In this document: positions 27,088-36,141 of the stretch, in pieces
How the letters are laid out: the number at the start of each line of letters is the position of its first letter
Numbering within the stretch: the first letter of the stretch is position 1
NCBI GenBank assembly: GCA_016711705.1
Contig: JADJSK010000005.1
Coordinates: 186,001 to 250,000 of the forward strand
Direction of reading: 5' to 3'
Source of the DNA: Candidatus Brachybacter algidus
GTDB lineage: Bacteria; Bacteroidota; Bacteroidia; Chitinophagales; Saprospiraceae
DNA: 64,000 nt
The notes under the pieces: model-generated
Databases searched by the model: none
Seen by the model: the letters and a program-made list of their open reading frames with translations, nothing else
Told to the model about the DNA's origin: nothing
Translations under genes and position numbers: made by a program

Positions 27088-28331
27088 TAAAGTAGATTTG
27101 CAGCTTCAGTGAATATTTCATCATCGAGAGAATCAAGGTAACCCTGTGTAGTCCTCTCATCTTCGTGTCCCATTATCTCTTTGATTGCTGTAATAGATTG
27201 TCCAGCCTTTTTAAGTGTAGATGCCATAGTATGTCTTGCGACATAGAAGTGTAAGTTAATATTAATATCACATATTACTGCAAACTCCTTTAAATCTTTA
27301 TTCACCCTTTTATTGACCTTGTTGATCCTATCTTTTATCTGTGAAGGACTTTTGTGAATGTCTTGGTTGAGAATAGGAAAAATGAATGAAGTAGCATCAA
27401 TAGCACCTACTGGTTTAAAATATTCTAAGATTAACGTAATGTTGTCTGTTATGGGGAAGTTGATCCTCTTACCAGTTTTCTGTCGTATGTAGCTAATCTT
27501 GTTGCCGTAGATGGATGACCACTTTAAATTCGCAATATCAGTTAGGTTTATCCCTAAGCCATAGTAGCTAAACAAAAAATACTGTTGAGCTTCAAATTTT
27601 GCTGAGTGCAGAGTTAAGGAGAGGCTTTTGATCTTGTCAATTTGAAGCTTGGTGATGGCTACATGCTTTGCATCAGATTTGAGACGTTTAGAGATGCTGT
27701 ATGAGGTAAATGGATAGTTCTCCCTGTCAACTACCTTCAATTTGATTGCGTCGTTGTATAAGGCTCTAAGTGTTCTCATTTTTATTGATATTCCTGACGC
27801 TGTGTTTTTCTGCATGTATAAAAATGATTCATAAGCAATTAAGAAAGGATAGTCTATTTGTATAAATGATAGAGTCGCCAATTTAGGAATATTTTTCTTA
27901 GAGAGCGTAAACTTGGATAGGCTCTTAAGTAAATCATTATAAACTGCTTTATTACCCATTTTACCTGCTTCATGCAGTTGCTGTATCCTATTAGTTAGTA
28001 ATATGCCAACAGAAGTGTTAGTATACTCAAATTCGACATCGGCTTTGATTTCTAATACTGACTGGTCAGTTTTAGAGTTAACATTTGAAAGTACTTTAAT
28101 TCTGTACTCCTGAATCTTCTGGTCTATTATTGAATTAAGGAGCATCGACTGCTTATGTTCATTCTTAACTTTACCACTATCGGCATTCCACAATTTTTGA
28201 TTACACTTGATGCCTAAATAGACATAGCTAGTCTTTCTATCCTTGGTCAGTCTCAAATAGAGTCCGAATTCATTGTTGGAGTCTGGCTTTACCCAAGTTT
28301 TAAGTACTGGCTTAATAGTTGTGTGTTTCAT
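27087..28331 (-). CDS. Tyrosine-type site-specific recombinase (integrase), atypical box I
   Basis: 414 residues: N-terminal arm-binding domain, SAM-like core domain (about 105-210), catalytic domain (about 220-414). Visible catalytic parts: Lys in RQKTGKRI, R366 in HFYVARHTMAS, H389 in IMGHEDERTT and the nucleophile Y398 in QGYLD. Box I reads YYGLGINLTDIANLKW, where Bacteroidota integrases usually have RGMxFxD; the catalytic Arg position is Leu259. A -7-like element (CAAAGGTA, reverse TACCTTTG) lies at 28353-28360, 22 nt upstream. It is the integrase of the tRNA-Pro element, whose right repeat lies 180 bp upstream. Confidence 0.9.
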   Translation of the reverse strand: MKHTTIKPVLKTWVKPDSNNEFGLYLRLTKDRKTSYVYLGIKCNQKLWNADSGKVKNEHKQSMLLNSIIDQKIQEYRIKVLSNVNSKTDQSVLEIKADVEFEYTNTSVGILLTNRIQQLHEAGKMGNKAVYNDLLKSLSKFTLSKKNIPKLATLSFIQIDYPFLIAYESFLYMQKNTASGISIKMRTLRALYNDAIKLKVVDRENYPFTSYSISKRLKSDAKHVAITKLQIDKIKSLSLTLHSAKFEAQQYFLFSYYGLGINLTDIANLKWSSIYGNKISYIRQKTGKRINFPITDNITLILEYFKPVGAIDATSFIFPILNQDIHKSPSQIKDRINKVNKRVNKDLKEFAVICDININLHFYVARHTMASTLKKAGQSITAIKEIMGHEDERTTQGYLDSLDDEIFTEAANLL

Positions 28332-28373
28332 ATTGCATAGATATTATACTATCAAAGGTACATTATATAATGG

Positions 28374-28399
28374 TTAGGTTAAACATTAGGTTAAACAAT
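28374..28399 (+). repeat. Element-end direct repeat (right), candidate integrase arm site
   Basis: TTAGGTTAAAC followed by ATTAGGTTAAACAAT, matching the left copy at 19911-19936 at 23 of 26 positions. It lies in the integrase gene's 5' region, inside attR. Confidence 0.5.
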
Positions 28400-28509
28400 A
28401 TTGATAAATATTGACTACGAATGTTGAATATTGGAGGTATAAAATGTTGTAAAGTATTGACAAGCAATATTTTGATCAATTGTGAATAATTGTGATTATT
28501 GAGGGTGCA

Positions 28510-28556
28510 CTGCTTTGGGAGCAGGGGGTCCAAGGTTCGAATCCTGGTACCCCGAC
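28510..28556 (+). repeat. attR: truncated copy of tRNA-Pro 3' end
   Basis: 47 bp equal to 19818-19864 except A28532 for C19840, which breaks the outer T-stem pair. The acceptor 5' half and D-arm are absent, so this is not a functional tRNA. Confidence 0.9.
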
Positions 28557-28566
28557 GAGTATTGAC

Positions 28567-28600
28567 AAGGGTTTTGGCCATACGGCTGAAACCCTTTTTT
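28567..28600 (+). terminator. Terminator after attR, near-copy of the tRNA-Pro terminator
   Basis: AAGGGTTT (28567-28574) and AAACCCTT (28589-28596) form the stem, with the inner stem top GGCC-ATAC-GGCT, then a T run. The outer stem equals the one at 19875-19908; the inner bases differ in a pairing-preserving way. Confidence 0.75.
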
Positions 28601-28629
28601 TATTCTTATAAAGTTCCTTCCTTACGGCA

Positions 28630-28887
28630 ATGGAAGCTTTCAACCCCAATTGGGTAGATGATGAGGATCGATGGATACCAAAAGGATTAATGCATGACCT
28701 AAGGGATAATACAAATATAAGTGACCCGATAACCGATAATGTTTCAAATTATACAATTCCACAGATATTCAACGCTTTAAACAATGATATAACTGACCCT
28801 TTATTATATAGAAATAGATTACTGCAACAGAATGCGAATAATCAACAAGTACAAGTATCTGAATTATTTCAAGAATATGGATATTAG
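28630..28887 (+). pseudogene. C-terminal fragment of a larger host protein, directly beside attR
   Basis: 85 codons from ATG 28630; the frame is open upstream only to 28612, just after the attR terminator. The residues (FNPNWVDDEDRWIPKGLMHD, then NVSNYTIPQIFNALNNDITD and LYRNRLL) read like the end of a longer protein and not like a free-standing small gene. Its last codons overlap the start of the lipoprotein at 28877 by 11 nt, so the two were probably coupled. Function unknown. Confidence 0.5.
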
Positions 28888-29518
28888 ATTAAAGAAAATA
28901 ATAAAAAGTATAGGTATATTTTGCTTTTTTGTATTTACTGCAAGTACATGTGACACATGTAAAAACTGTGAAGGGGACGATAAGATAGTAATTTTGGAAT
29001 TTGAATCTAAATATTCAATTATTCCAGAGAAAGTTTCTTACAAATTAGGTGATACTATGGTTTTTGAATCGAGAATAGGTATTGATGAGATTTTTCCATT
29101 AGGAACGGATTTGTCTCATAAGACTTTAAGTTCTCAAATAACATGCAGGCTTCTAGAAGATACTGATTCAACTACTTTTCCTTATGCTGCAAAAAAGTTT
29201 GATGCTTTTTTTATACAAGGCAAACAAATAAATATTGGTGAACTGCCAGAGCGAAATATAGTCAATTTCGCTTGGAGGCTAATTGGTGATGAATATGTAG
29301 TGGAAATAGGACTAATCCCAAGAGATACTGGATCTTATTTTTATATTCCTTTTTCAGCAGGACTTACGATAAATGAAGGATCTGATTGTGAAACTCGATA
29401 TACTTTTTCCATATTAAATGGCAATACAGATAACCATTATCATTTATATACGGATATTATTGAACCCCCATATGGTCAATATCAATATTCAGGGTATTTT
29501 TTTAGAGTTATACCATAA
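28877..29518 (+). CDS. Lipoprotein of unknown function, paralogue of the disrupted gene at 29811
   Basis: From ATG 28877 (chosen because it gives a signal peptide; an upstream ATG at 28832 would add 15 residues) the protein has 213 residues. The signal KIIKSIGIFCFFVFTASTC ends in a lipobox-like Cys, followed by CKNC. The body shares an ordered set of motifs with the next gene: YKLGDTMVFES/YKVGDTIYFTS, SQITC, FPY, IGLIPRDTG. It is beta-rich and probably an exported adhesin-like or immunity-like protein; no family recognised. Confidence 0.72.
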   Translation: MDIRLKKIIKSIGIFCFFVFTASTCDTCKNCEGDDKIVILEFESKYSIIPEKVSYKLGDTMVFESRIGIDEIFPLGTDLSHKTLSSQITCRLLEDTDSTTFPYAAKKFDAFFIQGKQINIGELPERNIVNFAWRLIGDEYVVEIGLIPRDTGSYFYIPFSAGLTINEGSDCETRYTFSILNGNTDNHYHLYTDIIEPPYGQYQYSGYFFRVIP

Positions 29519-30215
29519 TTATGATTTTAGATTCTTTAAGAAACCTTTATTAAATAGAAGACATGTTAGTTTTGGTATGTAGTATTAAATCAAAAGAAAT
29601 AATATAACACTATGACGAACTTACTTGTGTTTTATACGAATGTTTCTATTGGTTTGCGGCTATTATGTCATAATGCTAATAAATTTATTCTCATTTATAT
29701 TTAGGATTCTATAACCCTTTAAAAGTTTAATCTTGACAGAATGCAAACAGATTAAGTAATAATCAACAGGCTAATGTTAATGCTTTATTTACCAGTTATA
29801 ACATCCAGTAATGAAAAAACTATTTTTTATCCCTTTGGTCCTTTTTATTAATTGCTGCAAAGAGTGTATCGAAACACCTGTGAAAGCAGTAGATTCTGTA
29901 TTTTACCTTTCACCTGAATTACTTAAATATAAGGTAGGTGACACAATATATTTTACCTCAGAGGTTTCTAAAAGCAATTTATTTACCGGTGACTATAGCA
30001 AAATTCAAGATGTTGAATTAGTGTCCCAAATTACATGCGCAGAATTGATTTCAGATTCATTTCCATATCAATTCCCAGGTGCAAAATATTTCAATCATAT
30101 AATATTTGATGGTGAACAAAACCCTATATCTAACAAAGACAGTGTAGAGCTCTTAGACAAAAACATTGTACATTTTATTTTCAAAAATGAAAAGGAGAGA
30201 TATTTTGCTAATTTA

Positions 30216-31239
30216 ACGTGAATAATGGATAAGAAAAAAGGCTAAATATTATAAAAACAGGAGAATATTTAATATATTAGTGTCTGACAAACAACGATAT
30301 AAATCAAATAATTCTCCTATGGATAAGCACAAAGTTATAGAAATTTTCATTACTGTTGACGATTTTTGCAAAGGATTTGATGAAATTGAGTGCAAAAGGG
30401 CTATTTCAACTGGAAATAAGAAATTCAGAAATAGAAAATCATCATTGTGTCTATCAGAAAAGATGACGATTTACATTTGCTTTCATTTGAGTTCTTATAC
30501 CAATTTTAAAAGATACTATAATGAATTGGTTTTAGTTCATTGGAGAGATCTGTTTCCTGGATTGGTTACATATGAGCGATTTAATCAGACACAAAACCGA
30601 CTTTTTTGTTCCATTGTTGATGTTTTTGAAAGACAGATGTTTGGGAGCATGCACCGGAATTAGCTTTATTGACTCAACAACCTTAAATGTTTGTCACATA
30701 AAAGAGAAAAGCAGAACAAGGTTTTCAAAGGTTTTGCGACTAAATCTAAAAGCACAATGGGCTGGTTTTTGGGTTTAAACTTCACCTGATCATTAATGAC
30801 AAAGGTGAGTTGTTGAACTTCTACCTGTCCAAGGCAAATGTAGATGACAGGAATCAAGACATTCTCTCCGTAATGGTAAAAAGTTTTCGGAAAACTCTTC
30901 GGCGACAGAGGATATATATCTGACAAACTAGCCCAATTCCTATGGAATGATGGTGTAGACTTGATCTTTAAAAGACGTAAAAACATGAAGTCTATGAACT
31001 TATCTGATAACGATAAGGTGCTGCTGAGAAAACGAGCACTAATAGAATGTGTCAATGACGAATTGAAAAACCAATGTAACATACAGCACACCAGACATAG
31101 AGCTCTGCAAGGATTTTTGAACAATGCGATTTCTGCTCTCTGTGCATATCATTTCTTTCCTAAAAACCTAGCATTAAATTAAGCACAACCGAACTCTCTA
31201 AAGAGGTATATTTGAATGTTGCTTAACCATTATTCACGT
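30216..31239. mobile_element. IS982-family insertion sequence (1024 bp)
   Basis: Ends in 13-bp perfect terminal inverted repeats, ACGTGAATAATGG and CCATTATTCACGT, with similarity extending a few bases further. Flanked by the 7-bp target duplication TAATTTA (30209-30215 and 31240-31246). Length, TIR and 7-bp duplication fit IS982. It sits inside a lipoprotein gene. Confidence 0.88.
30319..31182 (+). pseudogene. IS982-family transposase, frameshifted
   Basis: Three frames must be joined: MDKHKVIEIFITVDDFCKGF with KSSLCLSEKMTIYICFHLSS and HWRDLFPGLVTYERF to about 30600; CLGACTGISFIDSTTLNVCH to about 30720; GDRGYIS near 30900; and RKRALIECVNDELKNQCNIQ to 31182. These carry the IS982 DDE set (Asp in FIDSTTL, Asp in GDRGY, Glu in LIECVND). 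The total span of 288 codons matches family length, so only indels, not deletions, have broken it. Not active as written. Confidence 0.85.
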
Positions 31240-31492
31240 TAATTTAGGGCTTATAGCTACTAAGCCAGGTGTATTTGCCTTTAGTCCATTTTCACTTGGT
31301 ATTATTTCAAATAAAAATGAAAAATGCAGAGATGAAAGAATAACGAGGATGATTTATGCAAACGGAAATAACAATAATGAAATATATGACAATATTTTAA
31401 AAATTAATTCTGATATAAATAATTATAGGAATAGATATACTCTAATTGTCGAACCAAAATAAGAGCCAGAACAGAATATAATTTTTTCAAAA

Positions 31493-31529
31493 AAAAGCTG
31501 CGTTTCCATGATGATGCGTAGCTTTTTTT
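31493..31529 (+). terminator. Rho-independent terminator
   Basis: AAGCTGCGT pairs with GCGTAGCTT (nine pairs including G-U) around a short loop, followed by a T run. It closes the lipoprotein pseudogene transcript. Confidence 0.7.
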
Positions 31530-31729
31530 ATCATCCATTAACAGTAAATTCCATTATTCAACAAAGAGCTGTAAGGAGAGAATTTGATCCCAAGACAATA
31601 CGAGGGTAGACTATTTAATCAATCTTCAAAGAAGAGAATATCACATTGGAGACATTATTTATTTTTCTATTCTTAAGGAGAAAAAACTTTTCTAACGATA
31701 TATGACATTAATAAGGATAGACGGGTCTC

Positions 31730-32602
31730 TCACTTACACGCAACCATCGGATTCCCCAGCAACTCTACAATCTTTTTAACTACGATGGCCGGCTTCGTGA
31801 CCACAATGTTATGTTTAAGGCCGCCCAATATAGAAATAGATTTCTTCGCCTTTTTAAAATGACTAAAGACGAAACTTGCATTGGAGGGATAAATCAACTC
31901 ATCAGCGGAGCCATGCAACATAATAGTTGGGCAACGCACCTTATCCCACTCACCTTCTATCTCTTCTAGCATTCTTTTATGATTGAGTTTTTCTGCAGTA
32001 GCAACTTGCAGAACCTTTGGAAAAAATTCACCAATCGGAGAATCTATCACTTTTGCAATATCCCATATTGCTTCCTCTCCTGGTGCTATGGAAGAAGATA
32101 TCAACAAAAGGCCATCGACTATGTCAGGATATTGAGCAGCAAGTAAGGCACATAATGGACCACCATAGCTACTGCCAACTAAAATCAATTTGCCTTTTTG
32201 TCCATATTTTTCAATTACCGGAGCCAACATTTTAGCTTGAGCATAATAGGAAAGGTAGAGTTTACCGAAACTGGAATATCCATATCCCGGTCTATCAACT
32301 GCTACTACTTTTGCCATCGAAAGTAAGGCACTATCTTTAAAAAAGGGCTTCCAGAATGATATTGAGGCAGGAGCGCCATGAATAAAAAGTACTGTCGGTA
32401 GTGTATCGCTTCCCATGCTGCAGTAGCGAACTCTATTCGATTTTATCCAATATCTTTCAAATTCAGGTTTGCAGTCACCGTCACAAAAGGAAGCATTGAA
32501 AGTCTTGTCACTTTCCCGCATTTTAAAGTAATTCGCTGTGGTGCAGCCACTGACAAGAATCGTTATTAAGGCACAGATGGAAATGTATAGGTAGTATTTC
32601 AA
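31730..32602 (-). CDS. Alpha/beta-hydrolase lipoprotein
   Basis: 290 residues. Lipoprotein signal MKYYLYISICALITILVSGC with Cys20. Alpha/beta-hydrolase landmarks follow: oxyanion HGAPASISFW, VAVDRPGYGYS, nucleophile elbow LVGSSYGGPLC, acid in LHGSADELIYPS and the catalytic His in GLKHNIVV. It is an esterase or peptidase-like hydrolase anchored at the envelope; substrate unknown. Single gene, convergent with the lipoprotein region. Confidence 0.88.
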   Translation of the reverse strand: MKYYLYISICALITILVSGCTTANYFKMRESDKTFNASFCDGDCKPEFERYWIKSNRVRYCSMGSDTLPTVLFIHGAPASISFWKPFFKDSALLSMAKVVAVDRPGYGYSSFGKLYLSYYAQAKMLAPVIEKYGQKGKLILVGSSYGGPLCALLAAQYPDIVDGLLLISSSIAPGEEAIWDIAKVIDSPIGEFFPKVLQVATAEKLNHKRMLEEIEGEWDKVRCPTIMLHGSADELIYPSNASFVFSHFKKAKKSISILGGLKHNIVVTKPAIVVKKIVELLGNPMVACK

Positions 32603-33098
32603 ACGGAAATCTAAATTTTGATTTATATTAAATTCATTCTAAGGTAAAAATTAACTACTTTAGGATAACGAAGATTTCATACTAATTGGTTCATTGGTAG
32701 CATTTTTCTCAATCCTAAAATTCATCACAATAATAGCTTTATCGAAACAATTATCAAATTAAAACTGATTAAACTTATATTTTGTATCGAATTCTATTAA
32801 GTAGTATTTAATTTTAGCAATTTTGACTTCTTCCAAATAATATAATTTTATGCTTTATTTTTATTCCAACGAAATTTAAATAATAAGGTTCCAAATAAAA
32901 TCGCCAAATTTGTAATCAATAAAACAAAGCGTGTCGCTTTACAACGCAGATAGAGCTGGTAATAAAACGTGTGATTTTTACTGTTTAATGTCGCATCATT
33001 ATTAATTCAGAGTTTCTTCTTCTTATCTTCTCACAATGTTGTAATAATGCACGGAATGTTTCTTGGTATAAATTAATAATCAACTTAAATTAAATTGT
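32603..33098. other. Long 5' region of the second SusC locus
   Basis: About 500 bp, AT-rich, without a gene. It contains a perfect inverted repeat AAAGCG-TGT-CGCTTT at 32926-32940, about 160 bp upstream of the susC start, that could be an operator. I see no convincing TTG-N19-TAnnTTTG promoter. Confidence 0.4.
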
Positions 33099-33133
33099 GT
33101 GAGAAAAGTAATATTTACAATTAGTTTTTTGTT

Positions 33134-36118
33134 TTGGTTCTTAGCCTTCATGCCCAACGGACTGTTACCGGACGCATCGTGGAAAGTGGCACAAATGACG
33201 GTGTGATTGGAGCGAGCATCATGGTTTACAAAGGACAAGGGACTGATATTAAGACATATGTTCCCACATTAAAAGGAACCGTGACTGATATTGATGGCAA
33301 ATACGAATTGTCGCTAGAGCCGGATGAAAATGCTTTCACCATTACGTATGTTGGATTTGTAAGTCAAACAATCTTTGTAACGGCTGAAAGTACTTACAAT
33401 ATTGGCCTGAAAGCTGATACAAAATTATTGGAGGAAGTCGTGGTAGTTGGCTACGGTACCCAAAGGAAAGTGGATGTCACAGGGTCAACTTCCAGTGTTA
33501 AAGGTGCTGAATTGGCAAAACAACCGGTTTTGACAGCAACTCAAGCCTTACAAGGTAAAGCAGCAGGTGTTCAGATCATCAGCAGCGGCGAACCGGGAAG
33601 CAGCCCTATCGTTAGAGTAAGAGGTGTTAGTTCAGCTATTGCCGGCACGGCTACTTTGTTTGTAGTGGATGGAATTCTTACGGATGATATCAGCAATATC
33701 AACACAAATGACATTGTAAGCATGGACATCCTCAAAGATGCTTCATCGACTGCTATATATGGGGCCCGAGGTGCAAATGGTGTCATCATCATTACCACCA
33801 AAAAAGGTGCAAGTGGTGCCATGACTATAAATTATAATACCACTGTAGGATATAAAAATGCAACTGATCTTGTTCAAATGGCCAATAGCAGCGAATATGC
33901 TAACTATGTTGGACAAGCTACAGGCAATAGTGTTACTAATCCAGGATTTAGTACTGATTGGTATGATCAGATCCTTAGAGGAGCATGGTATCAAAGTCAT
34001 GGACTATCATTGTCAGGTGGTTCAGATAAGATGACTTACTTCCTGAGTGGTGGTTATATTGAAGATCAAGGTATCGTTATTGACAACAAATTCAGAAGGT
34101 TAAATCTTCGTACAAATCTTGATTTTAAGATCAATAAAATGGTCAAAACTGGTATAATCACTAACTTTTCCAATATCAACAATAAAACGGTCAACTTAGG
34201 CACAGCATACAACAATGCTTATCGCGCAGCTCCAATCATTCAAGCAAAAGAGAATGGACGATACGGAAATACTTCATCCTATCAGAATGTTGGAAATCCA
34301 ATACTTGATATTGAAAATAATAATGCCAGATCATATGGCAATAGAATACAGGCAACCGGTTACCTCGAAGTAAAACCTTTAGACTGGATTACCTTAAGAA
34401 GTAGTATGGGAGGAGAATTAGTTTCATATTCGGATAAAAACTACAACTATAGATTTCTTAATGATGAAGTTACATTCCTTACAGCAGGAGGTAATCAATT
34501 AAACCCAAAAAGCAATCTTAGTGTATATAAAGAGAATAATTTCAGATGGGTTTGGGACAATACTGTAACTTTTAATAAGAAAATTGATGCCCATACTTTT
34601 ACTTTACTTGTTGGTTCTACTGCGGAAGAATATACCGCCGAAAATATCAGAGCATTTAGACAAGACGTTCCCGCAGATAAAAACTTATGGTACATAGGCA
34701 CGGGCGATGCCAACACTTCTACCAATGGCGGAGGTGGAGAAAAATGGACCCGTAGTGCATACCTCTCGCGTTTAAATTATAATTTTGACGATAGATTTTT
34801 ATTTACAGGAACTATGAGATATGATGGAAGTTCCAGATTATCGAAGGATAATAGATGGGGATTCTTCCCATCTGTTGGAGCAGGATGGGTACTTACGAAT
34901 GAATCTTTTCTCAAAGACGTGAATTATCTTGACAATTTAAAATTGAGAGCAAGTTGGGGAAAAGTAGGTAATGACCGCGTTCCTACAGATGCATTTGTAG
35001 TGACACTCGAACCCAATCAAAACTATCCATTTGGAGGAGGGCTCGCTGTGCCGGGAAGCGCAATTACCCAAATCAAAGATCCGAATCTTAAATGGGAGAT
35101 TACTGAAGAACTAGATTTTGGTTTGGATTTTGGCTTTCTCAAAAACAGACTAACAGGTGAGATTGGCTACTACACCAAGACTGCCAAAGATCTATTGATC
35201 AATGTAAATGTGCCCTCAGTAGTAGGTGATGCTGACGGCTTGGTGCTTACTAATGCTGCATCAATAAAAAATACTGGTTTAGAAATAGCAGCTAACTATA
35301 GAAGTGTTGCTAAAAAGAATTTTTCATATTCGATCGGAGGAAATGCGACCTTTAATAAAAACAAAGTAATCGGACTTAATGGGGGCCAACCGATCCTCGA
35401 TGGAGGTATTGGAGCAGGTCAACAATACACGACCAAGACTGACAATGGACAGGAAGTTGGTTCCTTCTATGTATTGCAGGTATTAGGCGTTTTCCAAACA
35501 GACGAAGAAGTGCTTGCCTACACCACTAGTGATGGTAAAACTATCCAACCTGCTTCAATCGCCGGGGATTTTAAATATCAGGATACAAACGGAGATGGTG
35601 TAATTGACGACCTTGACAGAGTTTTCGTAGGATCATATCAACCTAAAGTTTATTATGGAGCGAATTTCACTGTTTCATATAGAAACTTTGATTTTAGCTT
35701 GGACCTCTATGGAAATGCGGGAAATCAAGTGTACAATGGCAAAAAAGCATTCAGACAGCAAGCTGAAGATAATATTGAAAAAGATGTGGCATACAACAGG
35801 TGGTCACGAGGTAGTGGCATTCAGGATGAACCGGGTGCTAATTCTGGAAATCAACCGGCATCAACGTACTTTGTTGAGTCAGGTGATTTTATTAGAATTA
35901 ATAACGTTTCTCTCTCTTACAATCTTCCTCAACAAATGATAGAGAGATTAAAGATGAGTAGCGCCAGAGTTTTTATCACTTCCCAAAATCTTTTTACCTT
36001 GAAGAAATATTCAGGTTTTACAGCAGAATTACCGGGAGATCCGACAAGATCAGGTATTGAGTTAAATGCATATCCTACCTCAAGAACGATAGGTGGTGGC
36101 ATTAATGTATCATTTTAA
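33134..36118 (+). CDS. SusC/RagA family TonB-linked outer membrane transporter (signal peptide frameshifted)
   Basis: 994 residues from a TTG at 33134; however the natural start is probably GTG 33099 (MRKVIFTISFLF), which encodes the first half of a signal peptide in another frame. Adding one T to the T-rich run at 33125-33135 joins it to VLSLHAQRTVTGR. After that: carboxypeptidase-regulatory-like domain, LEEVVVVGYGTQRKVDVTGS, plug with LKDASSTAIYGARGANG and a full barrel ending NVSF. It partners the SusD gene 23 nt downstream and the LamG lipoprotein further on. Substrate unknown. Confidence 0.94.
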   Translation: MVLSLHAQRTVTGRIVESGTNDGVIGASIMVYKGQGTDIKTYVPTLKGTVTDIDGKYELSLEPDENAFTITYVGFVSQTIFVTAESTYNIGLKADTKLLEEVVVVGYGTQRKVDVTGSTSSVKGAELAKQPVLTATQALQGKAAGVQIISSGEPGSSPIVRVRGVSSAIAGTATLFVVDGILTDDISNINTNDIVSMDILKDASSTAIYGARGANGVIIITTKKGASGAMTINYNTTVGYKNATDLVQMANSSEYANYVGQATGNSVTNPGFSTDWYDQILRGAWYQSHGLSLSGGSDKMTYFLSGGYIEDQGIVIDNKFRRLNLRTNLDFKINKMVKTGIITNFSNINNKTVNLGTAYNNAYRAAPIIQAKENGRYGNTSSYQNVGNPILDIENNNARSYGNRIQATGYLEVKPLDWITLRSSMGGELVSYSDKNYNYRFLNDEVTFLTAGGNQLNPKSNLSVYKENNFRWVWDNTVTFNKKIDAHTFTLLVGSTAEEYTAENIRAFRQDVPADKNLWYIGTGDANTSTNGGGGEKWTRSAYLSRLNYNFDDRFLFTGTMRYDGSSRLSKDNRWGFFPSVGAGWVLTNESFLKDVNYLDNLKLRASWGKVGNDRVPTDAFVVTLEPNQNYPFGGGLAVPGSAITQIKDPNLKWEITEELDFGLDFGFLKNRLTGEIGYYTKTAKDLLINVNVPSVVGDADGLVLTNAASIKNTGLEIAANYRSVAKKNFSYSIGGNATFNKNKVIGLNGGQPILDGGIGAGQQYTTKTDNGQEVGSFYVLQVLGVFQTDEEVLAYTTSDGKTIQPASIAGDFKYQDTNGDGVIDDLDRVFVGSYQPKVYYGANFTVSYRNFDFSLDLYGNAGNQVYNGKKAFRQQAEDNIEKDVAYNRWSRGSGIQDEPGANSGNQPASTYFVESGDFIRINNVSLSYNLPQQMIERLKMSSARVFITSQNLFTLKKYSGFTAELPGDPTRSGIELNAYPTSRTIGGGINVSF

Positions 36119-36141
36119 TTAAAGGCTTAAAATAAAGAAAC

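Larger units (their letters stand above)
19864..28509. mobile_element. Integrative element in tRNA-Pro (about 8.7 kb)
   Basis: Bounded by the 47-bp direct repeats at 19818-19864 and 28510-28556. Minus-strand mobility block on the right: tyrosine recombinase (27087-28331), unknown 446-aa gene, excisionase-like HTH, RepA-like ATPase, broken toprim gene. Cargo on the left: HEPN-motif protein, divergent putAbiC-like membrane protein, XRE regulator, two small exported proteins. No relaxase, VirD4 or tra genes are seen, so it is a mobilisable or satellite-like genomic island, not a full ICE. Confidence 0.85.
29811..31462 (+). pseudogene. Paralogous lipoprotein gene split by IS982-family insertion
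   Basis: The 5' part 29811-30215 encodes MKKLFFIPLVLFINCCKEC and the beta-rich body; the 3' part 31247-31462 encodes GLIATKPGVFAFSPFSLGII and on to the stop at 31460-31462. Removing the IS (30216-31239) and one copy of the 7-bp target duplication joins the frame exactly, giving 206 residues, close to the intact paralogue (213). The joined A-N-L-G-L-I-A-T-K-P-G-V-F lines up with V-E-I-G-L-I-P-R-D-T-G-S-Y-F of the gene at 28877. The gene was therefore intact until the insertion. Confidence 0.85.

Noticed and set aside
28363..28581. 72-aa minus-strand frame containing RGTRIRTLDPLLPKQ
   Set aside because: It is the translation of the tRNA-Pro fragment at attR; this sequence is a well-known artefact of translated tRNA ends.
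30666..31124. 152-aa minus-strand frame inside the IS
   Set aside because: Antisense to the IS982 transposase remnant; its residues show no family pattern.
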